Source of the DNA: Bacilli bacterium
Lineage (GTDB): Bacteria; Bacillota_I; Bacilli_A; RF39; UBA660
DNA length: 64,000 nucleotides
Direction of reading: 5' to 3'
NCBI GenBank assembly: GCA_028691955.1
Contig: JAQUYH010000003.1
Coordinates: 1-64,000 of the forward strand
This document shows positions 14,341-23,482 of this stretch, piece by piece. Numbering within the stretch: the first letter of the stretch is position 1; each line of letters begins with the position of its first letter. Under the pieces are notes generated by a model. The model was not told where the DNA came from and ran no database searches. It was given only the letters and a program-made list of their open reading frames with translations. A program made the position numbers and the translations under genes.

Positions 14341-15400
14341 ATTTAATAAAATATTCATAATATTCATCGAATGTTATATTGTTTTCATGGATATAAGTTG
14401 CAACATCAACACCAACATATCTATAGTGCCAAGGTTCATACATATATCCTGTTATTAAAGTTTTATCTTCAGGATATCTTAATATAAAGCCATACTTATA
14501 AGCATTTTCTTGCATCCAAACAAACTCTTCAGTATATTCAAAATCTCCTAAGCTACTTGTATAAGAATTACCAACATCTATTGCTAAACCTGTTTGATGT
14601 TCAGAATACCCTGGTCTTGCTGAATAAGTATCAGTTAAAGTAGTTCCGTCTGTTGCTACATAATTATTGTATAAAGTTGATTGATAACTGTAACTTCTGT
14701 ATGATGATCTAACTACTAAAGTAAGACCGGCACTAGTTATATCATTGTACAATTTAATGTAATTATCATAAGCTTCTTTTCTAATATATTGACCGTTCCC
14801 ACCATATGTGGAGGTAATATTATATAAGTCACTTGGTTCATAATCACTGGATAAAACATAATATTTATTTGCTAAAACTAAAATATCTTTACTTAAATCA
14901 GCACTATAATCAGTACTATAATAGTCATAATCTAGATTACTATTAATATAACTTATAATAGCATTTGTTGATAGGTTAGGGTAGTTAATTAAGTAATTAT
15001 AGTATCTATCTAAATTAGAACTGATATAATATTTTTCTTTTATTAAATTAACTAAATTTTCATTATATTCTTTATCTATATTATTATTTACTAAATATAC
15101 AGCATCATCAATTGAACAATTATTTTGATTGATATATTCAATATATTTTTCAAAATTATCTTCAATAAAATCTGTGTTTTGAATTAAATCAATATAAAGT
15201 TCATTGTACTGTGAATCTGTAATATATGTTATATTGGTTTCATTTAAATTGTTAATTAGTTCTATTTCTTCACTGTTATATCCTAATTCTTCTAATTTAT
15301 TTGTTTCTTCATTTTTGGGTTTATAAACAATAAGTATTAATAAAATGATAATAGCAGTAATAGTAAGAATTAATTTGTAATTTATTTTTCTTTTTCTCAT
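14339..15400 (-). CDS. VanY-type D,D-carboxypeptidase (M15), copy 2
   Basis: 353 residues: N-terminal signal-anchor helix (about 8-25), a 150-residue helical region, then an M15 zinc peptidase domain. Motifs: SSYRS, RPGYSEHQTGLAIDV with the zinc His and Asp, and EPWHYRYVG with the catalytic Glu and third zinc ligand. Cuts D-Ala or cross-links of peptidoglycan at the outer membrane face. Overlaps the stop of its upstream paralogue by 4 nt (ATGA), so the two are translated together. Confidence 0.9.
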   Translation of the reverse strand: MRKRKINYKLILTITAIIILLILIVYKPKNEETNKLEELGYNSEEIELINNLNETNITYITDSQYNELYIDLIQNTDFIEDNFEKYIEYINQNNCSIDDAVYLVNNNIDKEYNENLVNLIKEKYYISSNLDRYYNYLINYPNLSTNAIISYINSNLDYDYYSTDYSADLSKDILVLANKYYVLSSDYEPSDLYNITSTYGGNGQYIRKEAYDNYIKLYNDITSAGLTLVVRSSYRSYSYQSTLYNNYVATDGTTLTDTYSARPGYSEHQTGLAIDVGNSYTSSLGDFEYTEEFVWMQENAYKYGFILRYPEDKTLITGYMYEPWHYRYVGVDVATYIHENNITFDEYYEYFIK

Positions 15401-16332
15401 TTAATACTCGTTTCTATATAGTAGGCATAGTATTCATCAAAAGTAATGCCTTCATTGTAAATTTGTGTTGCAACGTCAACTCCAACATATCTATAGTGCC
15501 AAGGTTCATATGCATATCCTGTAATATCTTCTTTATCCTCAGGATATCTTAATATAAAACCATATTTATAAGAATTTTCTTTTAACCAAGTAAATTCTTC
15601 AGTATCTACAAATTCTTCATCATCTTCTAATCTAGTAGTTATATCAATAGCTAAACCTGTTTGATGTTCAGAATATCCAGGTCTAGCTGCTGTTTGATCA
15701 GCTACTGTTTTACCTTTTGATGATACTAAACTATTGTATGTTGTCTCTTGTTTTTCATAGCTTCTATATGAAGAGTTAACTATTAGAGTTAAGCCTTCTT
15801 TGGCTGCTGCTCTTGCCATAGATATATAAGCTGTATTTACGGCATCTCTTATTTGATGACCATCATAAGCATATTGAATACTTATATCTACTAAATCACT
15901 TGGAGCAAAGCTAGATTCTAAGGTGTTATATTTATTGACTAAAATTAAATAATCGTCCCCATACACAGTATTAACATCAGTGTAAAAATCTTTATCAGCG
16001 TTAGCGTTTACTATGCTGACAATTCTATTTATTTCTATTGTGGAGTTTTCTTTATAGTATGCAAGATATCGATCAAAATGATTGCGCATAAAGTATTTAC
16101 TATTTAAGAATTTTACAAAACTAGCATTATATTCTTCTAAAGCAACATCTATGTTTATGTCTTTTTCTAAAATAGTTGTAACTTCTTCTTTAGTATAACC
16201 AGTTTGTAATAGTTTATAGTATGTACTATTAATGTAGTTATAATGTTTAACTGATAAAATAATTGTAATAATTATAATTATGATAAGGGCAATAGCAATA
16301 TATGCTTTTTTGTTTAATTTTCGCTTTTTCAT
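15397..16332 (-). CDS. VanY-type D,D-carboxypeptidase (M15), copy 1
   Basis: 311 residues with the same layout as its downstream neighbour: signal-anchor (about 8-27), spacer domain, M15 catalytic domain with NSSYRS, RPGYSEHQTGLAIDI and EPWHYRYVG. The two share the catalytic domain and a common spacer pattern ending in L.NKY..L.S...PSDL, pointing to tandem duplication, with the spacers now well diverged. Start at 16332 has GGTGA upstream. Confidence 0.9.
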   Translation of the reverse strand: MKKRKLNKKAYIAIALIIIIIITIILSVKHYNYINSTYYKLLQTGYTKEEVTTILEKDINIDVALEEYNASFVKFLNSKYFMRNHFDRYLAYYKENSTIEINRIVSIVNANADKDFYTDVNTVYGDDYLILVNKYNTLESSFAPSDLVDISIQYAYDGHQIRDAVNTAYISMARAAAKEGLTLIVNSSYRSYEKQETTYNSLVSSKGKTVADQTAARPGYSEHQTGLAIDITTRLEDDEEFVDTEEFTWLKENSYKYGFILRYPEDKEDITGYAYEPWHYRYVGVDVATQIYNEGITFDEYYAYYIETSIK

Positions 16333-16350
16333 ATTTCACCATCCTATCTT

Positions 16351-16359
16351 ATTATAGCA
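16351..16359 (-). promoter_or_regulatory. extended -10 promoter of the VanY pair
   Basis: TGCTATAAT on the minus strand, about 20 nt before the start codon. Confidence 0.55.
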
Positions 16360-16413
16360 CTTTTAGGTTGACTTTAAAATACATTTAACTTAAAATGGTT
16401 GGTAGGTGATAAT

Positions 16414-18138
16414 ATGGCAAAATTAAAAGGAATAGAAGATTTCATACAAAAAGAGATAGCAAAAATAGGATATGAAATAGATAGTGTGTCATTAGAAGAA
16501 TGCAGCATTAAAGAACTGGGACAGTTTCAGTTGAATTTTGCAATGAAATTATCTAAAATTTATCATAAAAGTCCAAGAGATATAGCTGAAGAAGTAAAAA
16601 GAGTTTTAGATGTTAGATTTAAGAATGTTAATATAGCAGGACCGGGGTTTATTAATCTGTCATTAAAAGATGAAGAACTTTTGGAGTATGCGAATGAATA
16701 TATTAATGATTTTGAAAAATATATTGAGTATGAAAAGCCTAAAACAATAGTAGTTGATTATGGTGGGGCAAATGCTGCTAAAGCTTTGCATGTAGGTCAT
16801 ATGAGAAGTGCTAATATAGGTGAGGCTTTAAAAAGGTTAGCTAAATTATTTGGAAATAAAGTAATAGGTGATGTACATCTAGGAGATCTTGGAAGACAAT
16901 CTGGTATGCTTATATCACAGCTAATGGAAGAGCAACCTGATTTAGTTTTCTTTGATAAAAATTATAAGGGTGAATATCCTAAAATTAATTTAACTATTGA
17001 AGATTTGGGAAGAATGTATAAAATAGCTAATGCAAAAGCTAAAGAAGATGAAACTAGGATGGAGTTAGTAAGAGATATAACTTTAGAAATTGATAAAGGA
17101 AATGTTGCTTATACTAATTTATGGAAACAAATTGTTGAAATTTCAGAGCCTACAATAAAAAAAGTATACAATGAACTTAATTGTACTTTTGATTTGTGGG
17201 AAGGTGAATTATCTTCTATGCAGTATGTTGATGAAACATTAAAAGTTTTGAAAGATTATTTATATGAATCAGAAGGTGCTTTAGTTATTGATGTTACAAA
17301 AGATGATGATAAACTATCAATCCCACCATTAATTGTAATTAAAACAAATGGGGCAACTATATATGCAACAAGGGATTTAGCAACTATTTATAATAGAGTT
17401 AATAAAATTAATCCTGATGAATTTTGGTATGTAGTTGACGATAGACAGTCAATGTATTTTGAACAAGTATTTAGAGCTTCTTATAAAACTAGTTTAGTAA
17501 GAAATGACGTTGCTTTAAAGTTTTTGGGTTTTGGTACAATAAATGGAACTGATGGAAAACCATTTAAAACTAGATCTGGCGAAGTAATGGAATTATCTTC
17601 TTTAATAAGTATGGTAAAAGAAGAAATAACAAAAAAAGTCAAGGATGAAATTAGTGATGATAGGAAAGAAGATATAATTAATAATTTAACTATTGCTACT
17701 TTAAAATATGCTGATTTATTATCTTATAGAAAGACAGATTATGTATTTGATTTGGTTAAATTTTCTTCTTTTGAAGGAAAAACTGGGCCTTATATATTAT
17801 ATGGAATAGTTAGAATAAAATCGTTGTTAAAAAAATTAGATATTGAAAATAGTAGATTTAATAATATACCAAACGATGATGTTAGAGATATTATACTTAG
17901 TTCTATTAAGTTATCTAAAGTATTAAATTTATCATATAGAGAAGCGACATTAAATTATATAACTGATTACTTATTTGAAATAACAAATTTATTTAATAAG
18001 TTTTATAATAACAATAATATTTTAAATGAAAAAGATAAGGATACTCAGGAAACTTACATTGCTTTATTAAAGTTTGTTTATAATATCTGTCATAATTTAT
18101 TAAATATTTTAGCTATTAATGAAGTTGATGAAATGTAG
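16414..18138 (+). CDS. argS: arginyl-tRNA synthetase
   Basis: 574 residues, class I synthetase charging tRNA-Arg. The N-terminal ArgS-specific domain is followed by GGANAAKALHVGHMRSANIG, holding the HIGH-type HVGH motif. The KMSKS-equivalent reads KTRSGEVMEL, as in many ArgS proteins. The C-terminal anticodon-binding DALR domain contains FSSFEGKTGPYILY. Start 16414 follows AGGTGAT; the open frame back to 16399 covers that ribosome site. Confidence 0.97.
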   Translation: MAKLKGIEDFIQKEIAKIGYEIDSVSLEECSIKELGQFQLNFAMKLSKIYHKSPRDIAEEVKRVLDVRFKNVNIAGPGFINLSLKDEELLEYANEYINDFEKYIEYEKPKTIVVDYGGANAAKALHVGHMRSANIGEALKRLAKLFGNKVIGDVHLGDLGRQSGMLISQLMEEQPDLVFFDKNYKGEYPKINLTIEDLGRMYKIANAKAKEDETRMELVRDITLEIDKGNVAYTNLWKQIVEISEPTIKKVYNELNCTFDLWEGELSSMQYVDETLKVLKDYLYESEGALVIDVTKDDDKLSIPPLIVIKTNGATIYATRDLATIYNRVNKINPDEFWYVVDDRQSMYFEQVFRASYKTSLVRNDVALKFLGFGTINGTDGKPFKTRSGEVMELSSLISMVKEEITKKVKDEISDDRKEDIINNLTIATLKYADLLSYRKTDYVFDLVKFSSFEGKTGPYILYGIVRIKSLLKKLDIENSRFNNIPNDDVRDIILSSIKLSKVLNLSYREATLNYITDYLFEITNLFNKFYNNNNILNEKDKDTQETYIALLKFVYNICHNLLNILAINEVDEM

Positions 18139-18142
18139 GTTT

Positions 18143-18173
18143 AAGTCATTATGTAAAGTAATGATTTTTTTCT
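18143..18173 (+). terminator. terminator of argS
   Basis: Stem AAGTCATTA / TAATGATTT (one G-T pair), loop TGTAAAG, T-rich tail. Confidence 0.7.
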
Positions 18174-18232
18174 TTTACTACATTAGACAAATGAGTGTAA
18201 ATAACAAATAAAGAGAAATACTTTAAATTAGG

Positions 18233-18260
18233 TTGACAATTTGAACAAATATGCTAAAAT
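18233..18260 (+). promoter_or_regulatory. surface-locus promoter P1
   Basis: TTGACA (18233-18238), 16 nt, TAAAAT (18255-18260) with extended TG. The spacer ending AAATATG and the downstream ATTGTATAGTAGG match the promoters at 19903 and 23398. A leader of about 105 nt follows before the gene. Confidence 0.8.
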
Positions 18261-18373
18261 ATTAATTGTATAGTAGGTAGAGACATTAGCACCAACTTTA
18301 GTATTACAAATAGAATGCTAGTCTATTTTATATATAAATGTTTTATGGCTTAGGTAAAAGGAGAGATGTATTT

Positions 18374-19828
18374 ATGCCAAGAAGATACCAAAAGTTAAAA
18401 AGAAAAAGAATAAAGAATCTGATTATGATTTGTTCTCTTATTGCAGTTGTTGTTTCTGTTTCAACATTTGCATGGTTTATAGGTATGAGAACAGTTAATG
18501 TATCAAGCTTTGATGTAGAAATCGCATCAACTGATAGTTTGCTGTTATCATTAGATGGATCTAGTTGGGATACTACAGTTAGTATTTCATCTGATACATA
18601 TAATACAGCCTCATATACTGGAAATACGAATAATTGGGCGGGAGCTGGATTGTTCCCAGTATCATCCGTTGGAGCTATGGATACCTTGGTTTCAAGAATG
18701 AAATTGTTCGAAAAAGCTAGTTTAACTACAACACCTGGTGGTTATAGATTAATGGCTAGTCGTGTTAACAATTATGATGGTGGTGATCCTGAACAAGATG
18801 GATATGTTGTATTTGATTTATTTGTTAGAAACTTTTCAGGTACACAATATTTAGAAAATTTAAATGAGTTAGATGAAGAAGCAATTTATTTGACTACTGA
18901 TTCATCTGTTACTGTAGCTGCTGGTGGAGTAGCAAATACTGGTATTGAAAATTCAGTAAGAGTTGCTTTTGCTCAAATAGGACGTGTTAGTGGATTTACT
19001 ACTGATGCTTCTAAAATTACAGGAATTACTTGTGAAGCTGATGGTGAAGGTAATCCTTCAGTAATAAGTGGTGTAACAGGAATTTGTAGAACAGCTCAAA
19101 TTTGGGAGCCAAATGATGTAGATCATGTATCTAATGCAATTAGCTGGTATAATACATCTTGTATAGCAAGAGTTGCCGCTGATGTAACTGATCCAGATTC
19201 ATATACAGGAGCTTGTGGAACAGTTGTTAATGGAACTGCATACCCAACGTATGCTGTAACTAGTGATATAGCTTCAACAAACAATGTTGATATATATGAT
19301 GGTGCAGCTTACAACACATATACTGGTAGTGCATTATTATATTCTTATCCATATTTTACTGATACTATGAAGGATTTAACTGGGACTAATCGTCCTACAT
19401 TTATAACTTTAGCTCCAAATAGTATAACTAAAGTTAGAATATATATTTATATTGAAGGACAAGATGTAGATAATTATGATTATGCTTCAATTGGAAAAGA
19501 AATATCTGTTAAATTTGGTCTTACTAAGGAAAGATTTGAAGAAACTGATATTAATTACGATGGACCAAGTACTGATTTAAGTGCTGATGTTAATGCTCCA
19601 GTTATTACATTATTAGGTAATGCTACTGAAACTGTAGCAGTAGGTGCTAATTATGTTGATGCAGGTGCTACTGCATTAGATACTGAAGATGGTGATATAA
19701 CTACTAAGATTGAAACAGACAGTAATGTAGATACAAGTCAAGCAGGAACTTATTATGTTAGATACACTGTTAGTGACTGGGCTGGAAATTATGCTGTTGT
19801 AGTTTACAGAACTGTAACTGTTGAATAA
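18374..19828 (+). CDS. surface protein with SipW-type signal and C-terminal Ig-like domain, paralogue A
   Basis: 484 residues. Basic N-terminus, hydrophobic helix (about 15-33), then FAWFIGMRTVNVSSFDV: the Ala-Trp-Phe after the helix (33-35) resembles the Ala-Tyr/Trp-Phe context of SipW-processed TasA-type precursors. The 370-residue central domain is shared with paralogues B and C, and four Cys (in GITC, GICRTAQ, TSC and GACGT) are conserved in all three. Residues about 407-484 (APVITLLGN ... GNYAVVVYRTVTV) are a DUF5011/bacterial Ig-like fold. Probably exported and part of a surface fibre or coat. Start at 18374 follows AAAAGGAG; the upstream open frame lacks a ribosome site. Confidence 0.75.
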   Translation: MPRRYQKLKRKRIKNLIMICSLIAVVVSVSTFAWFIGMRTVNVSSFDVEIASTDSLLLSLDGSSWDTTVSISSDTYNTASYTGNTNNWAGAGLFPVSSVGAMDTLVSRMKLFEKASLTTTPGGYRLMASRVNNYDGGDPEQDGYVVFDLFVRNFSGTQYLENLNELDEEAIYLTTDSSVTVAAGGVANTGIENSVRVAFAQIGRVSGFTTDASKITGITCEADGEGNPSVISGVTGICRTAQIWEPNDVDHVSNAISWYNTSCIARVAADVTDPDSYTGACGTVVNGTAYPTYAVTSDIASTNNVDIYDGAAYNTYTGSALLYSYPYFTDTMKDLTGTNRPTFITLAPNSITKVRIYIYIEGQDVDNYDYASIGKEISVKFGLTKERFEETDINYDGPSTDLSADVNAPVITLLGNATETVAVGANYVDAGATALDTEDGDITTKIETDSNVDTSQAGTYYVRYTVSDWAGNYAVVVYRTVTVE

Positions 19829-19837
19829 AATAATTGA

Positions 19838-19870
19838 AAAGAGTTGATTTTATAAAGTCAATTCTTTTTT
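19838..19870 (+). terminator. terminator after paralogue A
   Basis: Long stem AAGAGTTGATTTTA / TAAAGTCAATTCTT with G-T pairs, followed by TTTTTT. Confidence 0.75.
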
Positions 19871-19902
19871 ATTATTCTCTTTTATAAAAAGCGTAAATTA
19901 GG

Positions 19903-19930
19903 TTGACATTTTGTCTAAATATGTTAAAAT
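19903..19930 (+). promoter_or_regulatory. surface-locus promoter P2
   Basis: TTGACA (19903-19908), 16 nt, TAAAAT (19925-19930). Shares AGGTTGACA, CTAAATATG and ATTGTATAGTAG with P1, far more than consensus requires. Confidence 0.8.
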
Positions 19931-20019
19931 AATAATTGTATAGTAGAGCGGTAGATTACTAGGGAACTTTAACGCTTTTTAATACTTATGTTTATTAAGA
20001 AGGAGAGATGTGTTTATTT

Positions 20020-21486
20020 ATGGGTACACAAAATGAAAATACTAATTCAAAACGAATTAGAAGTATGATAATTGTTTGTACGTTAACGGCAATAGTGTTA
20101 TCTGTTTCAACATATGCATGGTTTGTTGGAATGAGAACGGTTAATGTATCAAGTTTCGATGTTCAAATAGCATCAACAGATAGTTTATTATTGTCTTTGG
20201 ATGGATCTAGTTGGGATACAACGGTTAATATTTCATCTGATACGTATAATACTGCTTCATATGTTGGTAATACTAATAATTGGGGGGGAAGAGGATTAAT
20301 TCCAGTTTCTTCTATTGGAGAATTGGATTCTGCAGTTTCAAGAATGAAATTGTTTGAAAAGGCTAGTTTAACTACAACACCTGGTGGCTATAGATTAATG
20401 GCTAGTCGTGTTAATAACTATGCAAATGGTGATCCTGAACAAGATGGATATGTTGTATTTGATTTATTTGTTAGAAACTTCTCAGGTAATCAATATATTC
20501 AAGCTTTAAATGAAGCTGATGAAGAAGCAATTTATCTTACTATTGAGTCTGCAGTTATTGTAGCTGATGGTGGAGTAGCTAATACTGGTATTGAAAATTC
20601 AGTAAGAGTAGCTTTTGCTCAAATAGGACGTGTTAGTGGATTTACTACAGAAGCTGGCACAATTACTGGAATTACTTGTACATCTGATGCAAGTGTAACA
20701 GGAATATGTAGAACAGCTCAAATTTGGGAGCCAAATGATAGAGATCACGTATCTAATGCAATTAGTTGGTATGATACATCATGTTTAGCTAGAACTGGTA
20801 CTGATGTTACATTAGATGCATCATATGCTGGTGATTGTGGAACAGTAATAGATGGTCTAGCATATCCAACATATGCTGTTAAAGAAGATATTGCTTCTTC
20901 TGATAATGTTGATATATATGATGGTGCAGCTTATAATGGATATTTCCCTGAACTTGAAGAAGATCAAATGTTATATGCTTATCCATATTTTACTGATTCA
21001 ATGAAATTACTTACAGGAACAGAGCGTCCTACATTCATGACATTGTCTCCTAATAGTATAACTAAAGTTAGAATATATATTTATATTGAAGGACAAGATG
21101 TAGATAATTACGATTATGCATCTATTGGTAAAAAAATATCTGTTAATTTTGGATTTACTAAAGAAAGATACACAGAAGACGATACAAATTACGATGGACC
21201 TGATTTAAATGAAGGTGACGGACCCGCAGCAGCAGATACAACTGATCCAGTTATAACATTACTTGGTGATAACCCTATGACTGTAGTTGTTGGTAACGAA
21301 TATGTTGAACCTGGGGCAACTGCTACTGATAATGTAGATACTACTGAAGCAATGACATCTGCAATTATAATTTCAGGAACTGTTAATACTTCTGTAGTAG
21401 GAACATACCGTGTTGATTATGAAGTAACTGATACTGCTGGAAACAAGGCTATTAAAACTAGAACTGTAAATGTAGTAGCAAGTTAA
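20020..21486 (+). CDS. surface protein with SipW-type signal and C-terminal Ig-like domain, paralogue B
   Basis: 488 residues, same architecture as paralogue A: basic start, helix, YAWFVGMRTVNVSSFDV (Trp34), central domain with the four conserved Cys, and a C-terminal DUF5011-like Ig fold beginning DPVITLLGD (about residue 410). Long stretches are nearly identical to A at the DNA level, for example the part encoding VRIYIYIEGQDVDNYDYA. The start could be 20020 or 20008; the AAGGAG site at 20000-20005 is too close to 20008 (2 nt) and far from 20020 (14 nt). I chose 20020 by comparison with A. Confidence 0.75.
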   Translation: MGTQNENTNSKRIRSMIIVCTLTAIVLSVSTYAWFVGMRTVNVSSFDVQIASTDSLLLSLDGSSWDTTVNISSDTYNTASYVGNTNNWGGRGLIPVSSIGELDSAVSRMKLFEKASLTTTPGGYRLMASRVNNYANGDPEQDGYVVFDLFVRNFSGNQYIQALNEADEEAIYLTIESAVIVADGGVANTGIENSVRVAFAQIGRVSGFTTEAGTITGITCTSDASVTGICRTAQIWEPNDRDHVSNAISWYDTSCLARTGTDVTLDASYAGDCGTVIDGLAYPTYAVKEDIASSDNVDIYDGAAYNGYFPELEEDQMLYAYPYFTDSMKLLTGTERPTFMTLSPNSITKVRIYIYIEGQDVDNYDYASIGKKISVNFGFTKERYTEDDTNYDGPDLNEGDGPAAADTTDPVITLLGDNPMTVVVGNEYVEPGATATDNVDTTEAMTSAIIISGTVNTSVVGTYRVDYEVTDTAGNKAIKTRTVNVVAS

Positions 21487-21537
21487 TAACTAAATACTAA
21501 AAATATTGTGGTTATGTAGTAATTTATATGAATAATG

Positions 21538-21566
21538 AAGAGTAATCATTGATTACTCTTTATATT
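21538..21566 (+). terminator. terminator after paralogue B
   Basis: Perfect stem AAGAGTAATC / GATTACTCTT, loop ATT; T-tract is interrupted (TATATTTAT). Confidence 0.65.
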
Positions 21567-21595
21567 TATAAATTTTTCGAATAAAAGGTGGTTTT

Positions 21596-21742
21596 ATGAA
21601 TAAAGAGGAAAGTAAGGTTAATTTTGATTTATCAACTTTGAAATTGAGTGAACTAGTTAATGTTTATACAGAGATAAATGAATTTGTTGACTTTTTAAAT
21701 GAAAGTAAGATCGTCCAAGAGGAGGATGATGCTGATGAGTAG
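21596..21742 (+). CDS. small acidic protein, unknown function
   Basis: 48 residues starting MNKEESKVNFDLSTLKLSEL. The start is preceded by AAAGGTGG (5 nt spacing), one of the better ribosome sites here, and the end overlaps the next gene by 8 nt. Acidic, probably helical, no signal or membrane helix. Translational coupling suggests it acts with the 545-residue protein that follows. I do not recognise it. Confidence 0.55.
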   Translation: MNKEESKVNFDLSTLKLSELVNVYTEINEFVDFLNESKIVQEEDDADE

Positions 21743-23372
21743 TTTTTTAAAGTTTATTGAAGAAGACATTTCTGCTAAAAGAGCGCTTCTATCAACACTT
21801 CCTACCACTCATAAAAGAGATATCAAAAAATTTAATGTTAAAATTAATGAAATTGATGAGAAGTATTTATCTTATAAAGAGGCTGTAAAAAAATATTTGA
21901 TTGCTAAAAGTAAGTCTTTTAAGGTCAATAAGGAAGAAAATAAAGAATTAGATAAAGTAACAAAAGAATTAGACAAAATTGAACATATAAAATTTATATT
22001 AAATCCTATGAATACTTATTTAGAGAAGATGGGATTTGATAATTTACTTTATCAAATTAGATATTATTATGATTTTAATCTTGATTCTATTAATGAAATA
22101 ATAGAAGAATTACTTAAAAAGTTTGAACTTGTTAATATCAATTTAAATTCAGATGATTTTAAATATACTTGCTATGTAAATGAATATATGTTTGTTTTTT
22201 TAAATAATAGAAATAAAGATGATTTCTCTGAAGTTAATGATGTTTTTGAAAAAATATACTGGGTTAATCCTGATATAATTCAACATATAGAGCTAAATTT
22301 CAGGAAATTAATTAAAAAACATTCTAAAACTTTTGAAAATTATATACATAAACTACAAAAAAATATCATGAAGGAAAATGATATTAAAGATTATGCTGAT
22401 TGCTTACAGAAATATAAATCAGTTTATAAGAATAAACAGAGTATAGAAAAAGAAACTTTATTTGATATTGTCGAAAAGGCTAAAGAAAATAAATTTGATA
22501 TAAATACTTTCTTTGAGGATAGTAAAGTTAGAATTTCAACTTATAATAATTTTATGATCGAGCCAATAGATACTGATAATAAAGAAATGGTCGAAAAGTT
22601 CTATGATGATTTAAATAAGCTCAAAGCTAATGTTTTAGAATATTACAATTACACACAGTTTTTACCTTTATTTAATAATTTTAAAGAGGAATATGAAAAA
22701 GAAATTCCTTTAACTATTAGAGCAGCTGAAAGAAAAGATGCTAATAAAATGCTTAAAAATATTGAAGGTCAAATTGCTAAAAAAGAAGAAAGCCTTAATA
22801 AAGTAAATAAGCAAATTTTTTCTCATTCAAGCGGTTTATTTAAAAAGTTAAATGAAGCTGATTTAAGATTATTAAAAATAGAATCTGTTAAAATTTCAAA
22901 AGAATTATATGATTTATATAAAGAGTATGATCAAGAATATTTTAAAGAAAAAGTTTTACTTGTTTTGAATGGTTCTTTAACTATATCTGACGTATTAAAT
23001 TTGTATTATAGTTATGATTATTTTAAAAAGAAAGATATTAAAAAAGTTTTAAATATTAATAATTATAAAGAAATATTAAAGTATAGTGAAGAGTTTGATT
23101 TGTTTGCTAATAACCCTTTAAACATTATTACTACTGGATTACCTTTATTTGAAGAGAGTAATATTAAAAGAGTTATTATGAATAAATACCGACTTAATAA
23201 TATTAATATTACAGAAGCTGAAATAGATGAAGATAATCTTATGAATATTATTGATAGAATTAATTTATTATCAAGAATAAAAATTGTTGAAGAGAGTGAT
23301 ATTACAGTTGAAAAAATATGGTTTATTGTTCAAGTAGATAAATTATTAAAGAAAGAAAAGAAGCCGCAATAA
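21735..23372 (+). CDS. large helical cytoplasmic protein, unknown function
   Basis: 545 residues with no signal peptide or membrane helix. Rich in Lys, Glu, Asn and Ile, with long predicted helices and coiled-coil-like stretches (for instance about 45-85 and 350-400). No catalytic motif that I can recognise. Start at 21735 (or 21729) lies 9 nt (or 3 nt) after AGAGGAGG inside the preceding small gene. Placed between paralogues B and C of the surface locus, so it may be an internal component of the same system, like the unknown domain of the 32.9 kb gene; this is positional inference only. Confidence 0.6.
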   Translation: MSSFLKFIEEDISAKRALLSTLPTTHKRDIKKFNVKINEIDEKYLSYKEAVKKYLIAKSKSFKVNKEENKELDKVTKELDKIEHIKFILNPMNTYLEKMGFDNLLYQIRYYYDFNLDSINEIIEELLKKFELVNINLNSDDFKYTCYVNEYMFVFLNNRNKDDFSEVNDVFEKIYWVNPDIIQHIELNFRKLIKKHSKTFENYIHKLQKNIMKENDIKDYADCLQKYKSVYKNKQSIEKETLFDIVEKAKENKFDINTFFEDSKVRISTYNNFMIEPIDTDNKEMVEKFYDDLNKLKANVLEYYNYTQFLPLFNNFKEEYEKEIPLTIRAAERKDANKMLKNIEGQIAKKEESLNKVNKQIFSHSSGLFKKLNEADLRLLKIESVKISKELYDLYKEYDQEYFKEKVLLVLNGSLTISDVLNLYYSYDYFKKKDIKKVLNINNYKEILKYSEEFDLFANNPLNIITTGLPLFEESNIKRVIMNKYRLNNINITEAEIDEDNLMNIIDRINLLSRIKIVEESDITVEKIWFIVQVDKLLKKEKKPQ

Positions 23373-23388
23373 TGTTGTAGCTTTTTTT
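23361..23388 (+). terminator. terminator after the helical protein gene
   Basis: Stem AAGCCGCAA / TTGTAGCTT (one mismatch, one G-T), loop TAATG, seven T. Overlaps the stop codon. Confidence 0.7.
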
Positions 23389-23397
23389 GTAACATGG

Positions 23398-23425
23398 TTG
23401 ACAATTTGTGTAAATATGCTAAAAT
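23398..23425 (+). promoter_or_regulatory. surface-locus promoter P3
   Basis: TTGACA (23398-23403), 16 nt, TAAAAT (23420-23425), with the GGTTGACA, AAATATGCTAAAATA and downstream GTATTGTAGG blocks of P1/P2. Confidence 0.8.
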
Positions 23426-23482
23426 AGAATATGTATTGTAGGATGGTAGATGGTATATTAAGTGTAGGGAGTATTGGTAATA

